Shown here piece by piece: positions 1-8,361 of a DNA stretch of 64,000 nucleotides. Source of the stretch: JBBQNY01 sp038255255 (GTDB taxonomy: Bacteria > Pseudomonadota > Gammaproteobacteria > Xanthomonadales > Ahniellaceae); assembly GCA_038255255.1 (NCBI GenBank), contig JBBSLL010000008.1, positions 1-64,000 of the forward strand, given 5' to 3'. The notes beneath the pieces are model-generated. The model saw only the letters and a program-made list of their open reading frames with translations, was not told the origin of the DNA and did no database searches. Position numbers and translations under genes: made by a program. Within the stretch, counting starts at the first letter, position 1; the number at the start of each line of letters is the position of its first letter.

Positions 1-116
1 CGCTCCGCGCCCACCTTGGTCAGCGCCGCCGTCAGCGTCGTCTTGCCATGGTCCACGTGACCGATCGTGCCCACGTTCACGTGCGGCTTCTTGCGCTCGA
101 ATTTGCTCTTTGCCAT
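1..116 (-). CDS. tuf: Elongation factor Tu, N-terminal fragment
   Basis: Only the first 38 codons lie in the window; the gene runs off the left edge. The visible residues hold the family N-terminus and the G1 P-loop GHVDHGKT at about residues 19-26, which binds GTP. EF-Tu carries aminoacyl-tRNA to the ribosomal A site. The gene sits about 100 nt downstream of tRNA-Thr on the same strand. This matches the tRNA-tufB order of enterobacteria, so co-transcription with the tRNAs is likely. Confidence 0.96.
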   Translation of the reverse strand, partial: MAKSKFERKKPHVNVGTIGHVDHGKTTLTAALTKVGAE

Positions 117-217
117 GACCTGCCGTGTCCTGAAAGAAATGCGGAAGTGTTGAAATGTTGAACAGCTGTGGAAGCGGGTGTCGCCTTAAGCCTCGAATAC
201 TCGTTACTGGAAAGCTG

Positions 218-293
<76 letters not shown>

Positions 294-326
294 AGGTGCG
301 AATTTTTACGTCGGGGTATTTTTCTT

Positions 327-400
<74 letters not shown>

Positions 401-494
401 CTTCAGTCGACAGCGCAAAGCAGAGGCGAAGCAAACATCAGGTGGGGCCGGCGTCTCATTGAACTGCAGGATTGCCACCCTGCACCGCAAAAAA

Positions 495-580
495 TGGTGG
501 AGGGAGGTGGATTCGAACCACCGAAGGCGTAAGCCAGCAGATTTACAGTCTGCCCCCGTTGGCCGCTTGGGTATCCCTCC
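495..580 (-). tRNA. tRNA-Tyr (anticodon GTA)
   Basis: An 86-nt class II tRNA with encoded CCA and a long variable arm. The acceptor stem GGAGGGA pairs with TCCCTCC and the anticodon context is CTGTAAA. It is the first gene of the tRNA-tuf transcription unit. Confidence 0.97.
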
Positions 581-594
581 GCGAAGAGCCGCGC

Positions 595-623
595 ATTGTC
601 GCGTCGGCGCCACGCACTGTCAA
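595..623 (-). promoter_or_regulatory. Promoter of the tRNA-Tyr/Gly/Thr-tuf operon
   Basis: On the minus strand there is a perfect -35 box TTGACA (618-623), a 17-nt spacer, and a -10 box GACAAT (595-600). A GC-rich discriminator (GCGCGGC) follows, about 15-20 nt before tRNA-Tyr. A GC-rich discriminator is typical of stringently controlled stable-RNA promoters; stringent control here is inferred. Confidence 0.85.
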
Positions 624-733
624 CCAATAGCTGCCGTGTGGTATTGGGTGCGCGCCTGCGGTTGGGCGCCTGGAATGCAGCTGGGGTGAAGACGCCGAAA
701 CGCGACGCGGGTCGCTTGAAACCCCGCGCCAGC

Positions 734-1090
734 CTAGCCCTTGAGGCTCGCCAGCACGTCTTCGAGTTCCATCCGCACCTGGCGGATCACCTGGGCCGAA
801 ATGCTTGCCTCCATCCGCCCCTGTTCCCCACCCAGGCGCTGCCTCGCGCCACCAATGGTGAATCCTTCCTCGTAGAGCAGGGACCGGATCTGGCGGACCA
901 GCAGCACGTCGTGGCGCTGGTAATAGCGCCGGTTCCCGCGCCGTTTGACGGGCTTCAGGTTCGGAAATTCCTGCTCCCAATAGCGCAGGACATGCGGTTT
1001 GACACTGCAAAGCTCGCTCACCTCACCGATCGTGAAGTAGCGTTTGGCCGGAATCACCGGAAGTTCGGCGTTACTTGCCTGATCCAGCAT
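734..1090 (-). CDS. MerR-family transcriptional regulator
   Basis: A 118-residue protein with a winged-helix MerR DNA-binding domain at residues about 18-85 (YFTIGEVSELCSVKPHVLRY, then the RRGNRRYY wing). A short C-terminal helix, presumably for dimerisation, follows. It has no cysteine-rich metal site and little effector domain, so the signal is unknown. Its start overlaps the end of ihfA by 20 nt. This ihfA-merR pairing is common in Gammaproteobacteria. It is the last gene of the translation block. Confidence 0.9.
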   Translation of the reverse strand: MLDQASNAELPVIPAKRYFTIGEVSELCSVKPHVLRYWEQEFPNLKPVKRRGNRRYYQRHDVLLVRQIRSLLYEEGFTIGGARQRLGGEQGRMEASISAQVIRQVRMELEDVLASLKG

Positions 1091-1370
1091 AGGCCTCCAC
1101 CCGCACCTTCAACTTCTGACCGGGCCGGAAGGTGACCACCCGACGCGCGGAAATCGGAATTTCTTCCCCCGTCTTGGGATTTCGCCCAGGCCGTTGATTT
1201 TTCTTGCGCAGGTCGAAATTCCCGAAACCCGACAACTTGACCTGTTCGCCACGTTCGAGCGCCTCACGAATCACATCGAAGAACGCGTCGATGAATTCCT
1301 TGGCTTCACGCTTGTTGAGTCCGACACTGCCGAACAGGTGCTCGGCCATTTCGGCCTTGGTCAACGCCAT
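1071..1370 (-). CDS. ihfA: Integration host factor subunit alpha
   Basis: A 99-residue HU/IHF-fold protein that bends DNA as a heterodimer with IhfB. Signature segments are the helical N-terminus with FIDAFFDVIREAL, then GFGNFDLRKK and the DNA-contacting arm PGRNPKTGE. The ATG at 1370 fits the family length and follows a GGGGA ribosome site; an upstream in-frame ATG at 1421 would add 17 unrelated residues. It lies 66 nt after pheT, the E. coli pheST-ihfA order. The pheST transcript probably reads into it. Confidence 0.96.
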   Translation of the reverse strand: MALTKAEMAEHLFGSVGLNKREAKEFIDAFFDVIREALERGEQVKLSGFGNFDLRKKNQRPGRNPKTGEEIPISARRVVTFRPGQKLKVRVEAYAGSGK

Positions 1371-1436
1371 GCTTGTCCCCGTTACACCTGCGTCTGCAAA
1401 TATGGATCCCGACCAACACACCCCGCTGACAGCGCC

Positions 1437-3824
1437 TCATCCCCGCAACCGCGCGCCCAGCTCAAGTTGCAACGCCCCGACCACGGATGCCACCACGCCG
1501 GCCACGTCCTGCTCTGTAAGAGTGCGCGAAGGTTCCTGCAAAATCAAGCCGATAGCGACACTTTTGCATCCAGGCGGCAAGTCCGAACCGATGAACCGGT
1601 CGAACAGCACCAGATCCCTCAGAAGAGGACCCGCCGCACTCCGGACACACGCCTCAACTTCCGCGAACGCGCAGCTATCCGCCACGATCAGCGCCAGATC
1701 ACGTCGGACCGACGGATACCTCGACGGCTCGCGCGCGCGCGGCAGCTCCCGCTCGACCAGGGCATCGAGGTCGAATTCGAAAGCAAAAACCTCGGCGTCG
1801 AGACCCAGGCCACGCTGCAAGGCTGGTGACAACGCACCCAGCCACCCCACCGCGCGCCCACCATCCGTGAGCGATGCGCTGCGCCCCGGATGCAGCCAAC
1901 CCGGTGCGCCAGAAGCAAACTTGAGGCGCTCAGCTGCACCTCCCGCCAGTGCGAGCATCTGTTCGACGTCGCCCCTCAGGTCATGGAAATCGAGGCTACG
2001 GGCCGCATCGCCCCACTGCTCCTGTCGGGCCAGGCCGCACGCCACGCCGGCGATGCGTAGTGTTTCCCCGGGCGTCGCTCCTTCATCGCTCCGCTCGAAG
2101 ACGCGGCCGATTTCGAACATTCGTACGCGTGACTGCTGGCGCGCCAGATTACGCGCAAGTGCCTCGACCAATCCTGGAAGCAGCGCAGTGCGCATCACCG
2201 ACATTTCGGCCGACAGAGGATTGGCCAGCTGGACTGCGGACGCACCCATGCCCCAGCGATGCAGGAGATCCGCATCGACGAAACTGAAGTTCAGTGCTTC
2301 GGTGTAGCCGCGGTGGCGCAGGGCATCCGCGAACGCAACCGGCTCCACGCGACCTTCCGGCAGGACGGGCGCACTGATCGCGCCTTGGGGCATGCGCGCC
2401 GGGATCGAGTCATAGCCGATGACCCGCGCGATCTCTTCAATAACGTCTTCCTCGATGGCGAGATCGAACCGGCGGGAAGGAGGTGTTGCGTGCCAGCCGC
2501 CCTCCGCGTTTTCGAGCCGTATACCGAGCGAGCCGAGGATCCGCTCGACCTCCGATCCATCGGGCGCAATCCCGAGGACGCGCTGGATCCGAGCGAGGCG
2601 CAGGTGGATGCGTGGCGATTCCGGGCAGTGCTCCCGAAGTACAGTTTCGCCGACCGGCCCCGCGCGGCCACCACAGATCGACAACAGCAAGCCAGTCAGG
2701 CGCTCGATGGCGCGACGCGGAAGTCCGGGATCGACACCGCGCTCGAACCGATGCGCGGCCTCGGAGCTGAGGCCGAATTGCCTGGCCTTGCCCGCGACGA
2801 CCTGCGGGGCGAAGTGCGCCGCTTCGAGCAACAGGTCTCGGGTCGAGTCGGTGACGCGCGATTGCATACCACCCATGACGCCCGCCAGAGCGAGCGCACC
2901 CTGCGCGTCGGCCACGAGCAGGGTGTCGCGCTGCGCCTCCACGATCCGACCATCGAGCAGCGAGACCTGCTCCCCAGCTTGCGCCCAGCGCACCTCGAGC
3001 CCGCCGCTCACCTGTGACCTGTCGAAGGCGTGCGTCGGCTGACCCGTTTCAAGCATCACGTAGTTGCCCGCGTCCACCACGGCGCTGACCGGACGTACGC
3101 CGGCGCGCTGCAGGCGTTCGCGCATCCATGCGGGCGTGGGCGCGGTGGCGTCGATGCCCTCGATGACGCGACTCAGGTATCGGGGACAGGCATCTGCTGC
3201 GTTGAGGACCGCAGCGATCGAGGATTGCGTGCCCACCGGGACCGGGTCGACAGACGCTGGCTGCCATTCGACTCCGCACAGGGCCGCCAGTTCTGCCGCA
3301 AGACCCTCCATCCCCAGGCAATCCGCACGGTTGGGCGTGAGTTTGAGCTCCAGCACCGCATCGGGAAGCCCGAGCGCCGTCGAGACGGGAGTGCCGGGCG
3401 TCGCGTCCGGGGACAACTCCAGAAGCCCACTCGCGTCGGCATCGATGCCGAGCTCGCGTGCGGAGCAGAGCATTCCCGACGATTCGACACCACGCAGCGT
3501 GGCGGAGCGGATTCCGATTCCTCCGGGCAGAATCGCGCCCACGCGCGCCAACGGCGCACGCAGGCCCACGCGTGCGTTGGGAGCCCCGCACACGATCTGC
3601 AGCGGCGAACCGTCACCCACGTCCACTCGACACACGCGCAGCCGGTCGGCTGCGGGATGCGGAGCCGCTTCCAGGATTTCGCCGACCACAATGCCGTCGA
3701 GGCCTGTGCCGATGACCTCCACGGATTCCACTTCGAGACCGGCCATCGTCAATTTCCCGACCAGCTGGTCGCGGTCGAGATCGATGGATACGAGGCTTCG
3801 CAGCCAGTTTTCGCTGAACTTCAT
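1437..3824 (-). CDS. pheT: Phenylalanyl-tRNA synthetase beta subunit
   Basis: A 795-residue subunit of the alpha2-beta2 enzyme that charges tRNA-Phe. In order it has an EMAP/OB-type tRNA-binding domain (about 40-150), the B3/B4 editing module, the B5 region, the catalytic-like core, and a C-terminal FDX-ACB anticodon-binding domain (about 700-795). The length is normal. Its ATG overlaps the pheS stop codon by one base (TAATG), so translation is probably coupled, as expected for 1:1 subunit production. Confidence 0.98.
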   Translation of the reverse strand: MKFSENWLRSLVSIDLDRDQLVGKLTMAGLEVESVEVIGTGLDGIVVGEILEAAPHPAADRLRVCRVDVGDGSPLQIVCGAPNARVGLRAPLARVGAILPGGIGIRSATLRGVESSGMLCSARELGIDADASGLLELSPDATPGTPVSTALGLPDAVLELKLTPNRADCLGMEGLAAELAALCGVEWQPASVDPVPVGTQSSIAAVLNAADACPRYLSRVIEGIDATAPTPAWMRERLQRAGVRPVSAVVDAGNYVMLETGQPTHAFDRSQVSGGLEVRWAQAGEQVSLLDGRIVEAQRDTLLVADAQGALALAGVMGGMQSRVTDSTRDLLLEAAHFAPQVVAGKARQFGLSSEAAHRFERGVDPGLPRRAIERLTGLLLSICGGRAGPVGETVLREHCPESPRIHLRLARIQRVLGIAPDGSEVERILGSLGIRLENAEGGWHATPPSRRFDLAIEEDVIEEIARVIGYDSIPARMPQGAISAPVLPEGRVEPVAFADALRHRGYTEALNFSFVDADLLHRWGMGASAVQLANPLSAEMSVMRTALLPGLVEALARNLARQQSRVRMFEIGRVFERSDEGATPGETLRIAGVACGLARQEQWGDAARSLDFHDLRGDVEQMLALAGGAAERLKFASGAPGWLHPGRSASLTDGGRAVGWLGALSPALQRGLGLDAEVFAFEFDLDALVERELPRAREPSRYPSVRRDLALIVADSCAFAEVEACVRSAAGPLLRDLVLFDRFIGSDLPPGCKSVAIGLILQEPSRTLTEQDVAGVVASVVGALQLELGARLRG

Positions 3825-4822
3825 TAGGCGAACCGTTGCAGGAAGCGCACGTCGTTCTCGAACAGGCTGCGCAAGTCTGCGACTCCATAACGCAGCATCG
3901 CGAAGCGCTCGACGCCGAGGCCGAACGCGAAGCCCGTGTAGCGCTCAGGGTCGATACCGCAATTGGCGAGCACCCGGGGATGCACCATGCCGGCCCCGAG
4001 GACTTCGAGCCAACCCGGTTCGCGGCCATCGCCCCTGTCCCAGCGGATATCGACCTCGGCCGACGGCTCTGTGAAAGGGAAAAAGCTCGGACGGAAGCGC
4101 ATCTCGAACTCGCGTTCGAAAAAGGCGCTGATGAACGCCCGCAACGTCCCCTTGAGATCGGCGAAGGTCGAGGTCTCGTCCACCAGCAGCCCTTCGACCT
4201 GATGGAACATCGGCGTATGCGTCTGGTCCGAATCGCTGCGGTAGACCTTGCCTGGCGCAATGATGCGCAGCGGCGGCGTCGCGCCGCTCAACGCACGGAT
4301 CTGCACCGGTGAGGTGTGCGTGCGAAGCAGCCTGCCGTCGGGAAAATAGAAGGTGTCGTGCATCGCCCGCGCGGGATGATGCGGCGGAAAATTGAGCGCC
4401 TCGAAGTTGTGCCAGTCGTCCTCGATCTCGGGCCCTTCCACGACGCGATAACCCATCCGCTCGAAGATGCCCACGATGCGAGAAAGCGCCTGGGTGACCG
4501 GGTGGCGGGCGCCGAGGTCAACACCCCGCCCCGGGAGGGTCACATCGACGCGCTCGGAACTCAACCTCGCCTCTAGTGCCGCGGCTTCCAGTTCCGCGCG
4601 TCGCGCCGCCAACGCAGCCTGCAGCGCGTCCCTGGCGACGTTGACTTCCGCACCGCGGGCGCGCCGCGCTTCGGGGTCCAGCGCACCGAGGGACTTGAGC
4701 TCCGCGGTGAGGGTGCCCTGCTTGCCGAGCAGGGCCACGCGCAGGCTTTCGAGCTCCGCGAGCTCCCGGCTCGCGGCGATGCTCGCCAGCGCTTGCTCTG
4801 TCAGTGCCTGCAACGCGGACAT
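3824..4822 (-). CDS. pheS: Phenylalanyl-tRNA synthetase alpha subunit
   Basis: A 332-residue catalytic subunit of PheRS. It has an N-terminal coiled coil (about 1-90) and the class II core with motif 2 FHQVEGLLVD and motif 3 GFAFGLGVERFAML near the C-terminus. The start follows a GGAGG site five bases upstream. A terminator-like hairpin with a U tract lies immediately before this ribosome site, between rplT and pheS, so expression may be attenuated. Confidence 0.98.
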   Translation of the reverse strand: MSALQALTEQALASIAASRELAELESLRVALLGKQGTLTAELKSLGALDPEARRARGAEVNVARDALQAALAARRAELEAAALEARLSSERVDVTLPGRGVDLGARHPVTQALSRIVGIFERMGYRVVEGPEIEDDWHNFEALNFPPHHPARAMHDTFYFPDGRLLRTHTSPVQIRALSGATPPLRIIAPGKVYRSDSDQTHTPMFHQVEGLLVDETSTFADLKGTLRAFISAFFEREFEMRFRPSFFPFTEPSAEVDIRWDRGDGREPGWLEVLGAGMVHPRVLANCGIDPERYTGFAFGLGVERFAMLRYGVADLRSLFENDVRFLQRFA

Positions 4823-4838
4823 CGGGCCTCCGGAAACG

Positions 4839-4867
4839 AAAAAGGGAAAGGGCAGCAGCCCTTTCCC
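4839..4867 (-). terminator. Intrinsic terminator or attenuator before pheS
   Basis: Read on the minus strand, GGGAAAGGG pairs perfectly with CCCTTTCCC around a 6-nt loop, followed at once by TTTTT. It lies 17-45 nt upstream of the pheS ATG and 43 nt after rplT. It could end the rplT transcript or act as a pheST attenuator. No Phe-rich leader peptide is visible in the 87-bp gap. Confidence 0.85.
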
Positions 4868-4879
4868 TGCATCGATACG

Positions 4880-4905
4880 ATCCGCGCGGCGCGAGCCGCG
4901 CGGAT
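4880..4905 (-). other. GC-rich hairpin downstream of rplT
   Basis: A perfect 10-bp inverted repeat (ATCCGCGCGG with its complement) around a 6-nt loop. It starts 5 nt after the rplT stop and precedes the U-tailed hairpin. It has no U tract, so it may be a 3'-end stabiliser or part of a two-state leader. Confidence 0.6.
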
Positions 4906-4909
4906 GCGA

Positions 4910-5272
4910 TCAGGCGGCCTGGGCGGCGTCTTTGGCCTTGGCTGCAATGGCTCCGAATGCCGCGATGTCATGCACGGCGATGTCGGCCAGCGCCTTGCGG
5001 TCCATCTCGATGCCGGCCTTCTTGAGGCCCGCGATCAGCCGGCTGTAGGTCGTACCGAACTGGCGCGCGGCGGCGTTGATGCGGACGATCCACAGCGCAC
5101 GGTAGTCGCGCTTCTTGAGCTTGCGGCCGATGTACGCGTACTGGCCAGCCTTGGTGACAGCCTGCTTGGCAACGCGCAGGACCTTGCGGCGCGCGTTGAA
5201 ATAGCCCTTGGCCTTGGCCAGGATCTTCTTGTGGCGGCGGCGCTGATTCTGGCCGTGTTTGACTCGTGCCAT
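4910..5272 (-). CDS. rplT: 50S ribosomal protein L20
   Basis: A 120-residue basic protein with the typical long N-terminal helix (ARVKHGQNQRRRHKKILAKA) and the globular RNA-binding C-terminal half. It is an early assembly protein of the large subunit. In E. coli and Bacillus, L20 represses its own operon by binding the mRNA leader. Here it lies 16 nt after rpmI and follows a structured infC-rpmI intergenic region that could serve that role. Confidence 0.98.
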   Translation of the reverse strand: MARVKHGQNQRRRHKKILAKAKGYFNARRKVLRVAKQAVTKAGQYAYIGRKLKKRDYRALWIVRINAAARQFGTTYSRLIAGLKKAGIEMDRKALADIAVHDIAAFGAIAAKAKDAAQAA

Positions 5273-5288
5273 GACTTATCTCCTGACC

Positions 5289-5492
5289 TTAAAGGTACGG
5301 CAACATGCGCTGGACGCGACCGGCGTCCTCGGCACGAACGTGGTTCGTGGCGCGCAGACCGCGCTTACGCTTGGTCGACTTCTTGGTCAGGATGTGGCTC
5401 TTGAAGGCATGGCCGCACTTGAACTTGCCGCTAGCGGTCTTGCGGAACCGCTTGGCAGCGGCCCGGTTGGTCTTGATCTTGATTTTTGCCAC
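5289..5492 (-). CDS. rpmI: 50S ribosomal protein L35, GTG start
   Basis: A 67-residue basic protein (AKIKIKTNRAAAKRFRKT and later HILTKKSTKRKRGLR). The start is the GTG at 5492, seven bases after GGAG, which gives the family length; reading on to an upstream ATG at 5603 would add 37 unrelated residues. There is an out-of-frame ATG just upstream in CAATGACGTG. It is co-transcribed with rplT and preceded by a 237-bp structured gap after infC. Confidence 0.95.
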   Translation of the reverse strand: MAKIKIKTNRAAAKRFRKTASGKFKCGHAFKSHILTKKSTKRKRGLRATNHVRAEDAGRVQRMLPYL

Positions 5493-5604
5493 GTCATTGC
5501 TCCATTGATTGGTTTGTTGGTTGCCGTTGCGAGCGGTGGACTTTCGTCCACGCTTTCCGTCCTGCTCGAACCAGCTTTTTGTGACGCGTGGAACTCCTGA
5601 CACA

Positions 5605-5723
5605 GCGGGCCAGGGAGGGCCCGCCGCAAATCAATCGCACAAGCGGTTGATTTGCGTGAGGCGAGTCCGGGCCTCGACCGGACTCGCCGCGTTCGAATCA
5701 GCGCAGGATGCGCTGTGTTCGAA
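5605..5723 (-). promoter_or_regulatory. Structured infC-rpmI leader with four perfect hairpins
   Basis: Four inverted repeats in a row fill the gap: 5692-5697/5718-5723 enclosing AGCGCA/TGCGCT, 5660-5669/5679-5688 (10 bp), 5626-5634/5647-5655 (9 bp) and 5605-5611/5618-5624 (7 bp). None is followed by a U tract in the minus direction. L20 autoregulation at this place is known in other bacteria; assigning that role here is inference. An intergenic palindromic repeat is the alternative. Confidence 0.6.
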
Positions 5724-5729
5724 CTTCAA

Positions 5730-6251
5730 CTATTTTCGCTTCGGGGCGACCATCATCACCATCTGCCGCCCTTCCAGGCGCGGCCGCGATTCGATCGTCA
5801 CTTCCTCGATCAAATCCGCTTCCAGCTTTTTCGCCATTGCCTCGCCGAGTTCGGCGTGGGCCAGTTCGCGACCGCGGAAACGGATGGTGATCTTGACCTT
5901 GTCGCCCTCGCCGATGAACCGGCGCAGGTTGCGCAGCTTTATCTGGTAATCGCCATCGTCGGTCGTGGGCCGGAACTTGAGTTCCTTGATCTCGACCTGC
6001 TTCTGCTTCTTCTTGGCGAGGTTCGCTTTTTTCTGCTGCTCGAACCGGAACTTGCCCCAATCCATGATCCGGCACACCGGTGGATCGCCGTTGGGCTGGA
6101 TTTCTACCAGATCGAGCGCCTCGTCCTGCGCCAGCTTCAGTGCCTCGTCGCGGCTCATGACGCCAGCCTGTTCCCCGGCGGAGTCGATGACACGCACGCG
6201 CAGCGCACGGATTTCGAGGTTCTTCTTGGTCTTCTTGTCGTCTGTAACGAT
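5730..6251 (-). CDS. infC: Translation initiation factor IF-3, ATC start
   Basis: A 173-residue IF3 with the N-domain (EIRALRVRVIDSAGEQ), the lysine-rich linker (KKKQKQVEIKELKFRP) and the C-domain ending in GRQMVMMVAPKRK. It checks the start codon and keeps subunits apart. I chose the ATC at 6251: a GGAGGG site lies seven bases upstream, while the in-frame ATG at 6266 overlaps that site. Known infC genes use AUU/AUC starts so that IF3 represses itself. Confidence 0.95.
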   Translation of the reverse strand: MVTDDKKTKKNLEIRALRVRVIDSAGEQAGVMSRDEALKLAQDEALDLVEIQPNGDPPVCRIMDWGKFRFEQQKKANLAKKKQKQVEIKELKFRPTTDDGDYQIKLRNLRRFIGEGDKVKITIRFRGRELAHAELGEAMAKKLEADLIEEVTIESRPRLEGRQMVMMVAPKRK

Positions 6252-6317
6252 TCGCGCACCCTCCAACAGGCCTTGACGCCAAACGCGCCGAGCCCCCGGC
6301 TCGACGCGGCAAATTGA

Positions 6318-8207
6318 TCATGTATTGAGCAGTTGCCGCACTTGATCCGGCGTCATGCTGCCGAGATCTTCCCCAGTGCGGGAGCGCACCGCGAAGGTAC
6401 CGGAATCGCGTTCGCGGTCACCGGCAACCAGGAGCAGTGGCACTTTCTGCAACGTATGCTCGCGAATCTTATAGCCGATTTTCTCGTTGCGCAAATCGGA
6501 CTCCACCCGGAACCCTTGATTCCGCAGCATTTTCACCTGTTCGTCGACATATTCCGCCTGGGCGTCGGTGATATTGAGCGCGATCGCCTGGACTGGAGCG
6601 AGCCAGACCGGCAGGTTGCCGGCGAAGTGCTCGATCAGGATTCCGATGAATCGCTCCATCGAGCCAACGATCGCCCGGTGCAGCATCACCGGATGCCGGC
6701 GCGTGCTGGTGTCGTCCACGTACTCGGCACCGAGCCGCTCGGGCATCATGAAATCGACCTGCATCGTTCCCACCTGCCAGCTCCGGCCGATCGAGTCGCG
6801 CATGTGGTACTCGATCTTGGGACCATAGAAGGCTCCCTCGCCCGGCAATTCCTCCCACTCGACGCCGCAAGCCGACAGCGCCGCGCGCAGCGCATGTTCC
6901 GCGCGATCCCACGTCGCGTCGTCGCCGAGCCGCGATTCGGGGCGCAGCGCCAGCTTGAGCGCGATGTCGGTGAACCCGAACTTCGCGTAGACCGCCATCG
7001 CCTGGCGATGGAATGCCGTGACTTCCCCCTCGACCTGCTCGGGCGTGCAGAAAATGTGGCCGTCGTCCTGCGTGAACGCGCGAACGCGCATGAGCCCGTG
7101 CAAGGCCCCCGACGGTTCGTTGCGGGTACAGGCGCCGAACTCGCCGTAGCGGATCGGCAGGTCGCGGTAGCTGTGCAGCCCCGCGTTGTAGACCTGCACG
7201 TGGCCGGGGCAGTTCATCGGCTTCACCGCATAGGTGCGCTTCTCCGACTCGGTGAAGAACATGTTGTCCTTGTAATTGTCCCAGTGTCCCGACGCCTTCC
7301 AGAGGCTGACGTCGAGGATCTGCGGACAGCGCACTTCCTGGTATCCGCTGTCGCGGTACACACCACGCATGTATTGCTCGACGGCCTGCCATAGCTGCCA
7401 GCCGCGCGGGTGCCAGAACACCATGCCCGGGGCCTCTTCCTGCTGGTGGAAGTAGTCCAGTTGACGGCCGATCTTGCGATGGTCGCGTTTGTCGGCTTCT
7501 TCCATGCGCACGATGTAGGCGTCGAGTTGCTTTTTGTCCGCCCACGCAGTGCCGTAGATGCGCTGCAGCTGCTCGTTCTTCGAATCTCCCCTCCAGTAGG
7601 CACCGGATACCCGCGTGAGCTTGAAGACCTTGAGGAAGCGCGTGTTCGGCACGTGCGGACCCCGGCACATGTCGACGTACTCTTCGTGGTGGTAGAGGCC
7701 CATGGCCGATTCGTCCGGCATGTCCTCGATCAATCGCAGCTTGTAGTCCTCGCCACGTGCCTTGAACGTTGCGATGGCTTCGGCGCGTGGCGTCATGCGC
7801 TTGACGACGTCGTAATCCCTGGCGATCAGTTCGGACATGCGCTGCTCGATCGCCGCGACATCTTCCGGCGTAAACGGCCGCTCGCTCCAGATGTCGTAGT
7901 AAAAGCCGTCCTCGATCACCGGCCCGATCACCATCTTGGCCGAAGGAAACAGCTGCTTCACGGCATGCCCGACGAGATGGGCGGTGGAGTGGCGGATGAT
8001 CTCCACCCCCTCCGGATCCTTCGGCGTGACGATGCGCACCGATGCATCGCGCTCGATGCGCTCGCTTGCGTCGACGAGCCGGCCGTCGATCGCCCCTGCC
8101 ACGGTGGCTTTTGCAAGTCCCGGGCCGATCGACTGCGCCAGCTCCATGATCGTCAAGGGCTGCTCGAATTCGCGGCGGCTGCCGTCGGGAAGGGTGATGG
8201 CGATCAT
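6318..8207 (-). CDS. thrS: Threonyl-tRNA synthetase
   Basis: A 629-residue class II synthetase with a TGS domain (about 1-62), an editing domain with HSTAH at about 73-77, a catalytic core with the zinc-binding MNCPGH segment, and an anticodon-binding C-terminus. The ATG at 8207 begins the typical MIAITLPDGS; 61 further in-frame codons upstream look unrelated and cover the leader terminator. It heads the thrS-infC-rpmI-rplT-pheST block, 66 nt before infC. Confidence 0.97.
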   Translation of the reverse strand: MIAITLPDGSRREFEQPLTIMELAQSIGPGLAKATVAGAIDGRLVDASERIERDASVRIVTPKDPEGVEIIRHSTAHLVGHAVKQLFPSAKMVIGPVIEDGFYYDIWSERPFTPEDVAAIEQRMSELIARDYDVVKRMTPRAEAIATFKARGEDYKLRLIEDMPDESAMGLYHHEEYVDMCRGPHVPNTRFLKVFKLTRVSGAYWRGDSKNEQLQRIYGTAWADKKQLDAYIVRMEEADKRDHRKIGRQLDYFHQQEEAPGMVFWHPRGWQLWQAVEQYMRGVYRDSGYQEVRCPQILDVSLWKASGHWDNYKDNMFFTESEKRTYAVKPMNCPGHVQVYNAGLHSYRDLPIRYGEFGACTRNEPSGALHGLMRVRAFTQDDGHIFCTPEQVEGEVTAFHRQAMAVYAKFGFTDIALKLALRPESRLGDDATWDRAEHALRAALSACGVEWEELPGEGAFYGPKIEYHMRDSIGRSWQVGTMQVDFMMPERLGAEYVDDTSTRRHPVMLHRAIVGSMERFIGILIEHFAGNLPVWLAPVQAIALNITDAQAEYVDEQVKMLRNQGFRVESDLRNEKIGYKIREHTLQKVPLLLVAGDRERDSGTFAVRSRTGEDLGSMTPDQVRQLLNT

Positions 8208-8246
8208 CGGAGGACTCTTGTCAGTGTATGGGGCGCGCGTCGGGGC

Positions 8247-8272
8247 AAAAAAAAAAGCGCCGCAGCGCCTCG
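8247..8272 (-). terminator. Intrinsic terminator in the thrS leader
   Basis: On the minus strand GCGC-TGCG-GCGC forms a stem closed by a C(UGCG)G loop, a stable UNCG tetraloop. It is extended by G-U and A-U pairs and runs straight into ten T residues (8247-8256). It lies 40-65 nt before the thrS ATG, and no minus-strand gene precedes it. It is therefore better explained as a leader attenuator than as the end of another gene. Confidence 0.75.
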
Positions 8273-8361
8273 ACGTGACAGGCGGCGGCTGGATTTCAGC
8301 GCAGGCGAGGCGTTCGCATGTCCCAACTCCCCATATCGCGTTTCCCCGCGGAACGGCCGTG

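Noticed and set aside
8271..8340. Leader peptide of thrS (12 codons)
   Set aside because: It has only one Thr codon and no run of them, so it does not explain codon-dependent attenuation. Not listed as a gene.
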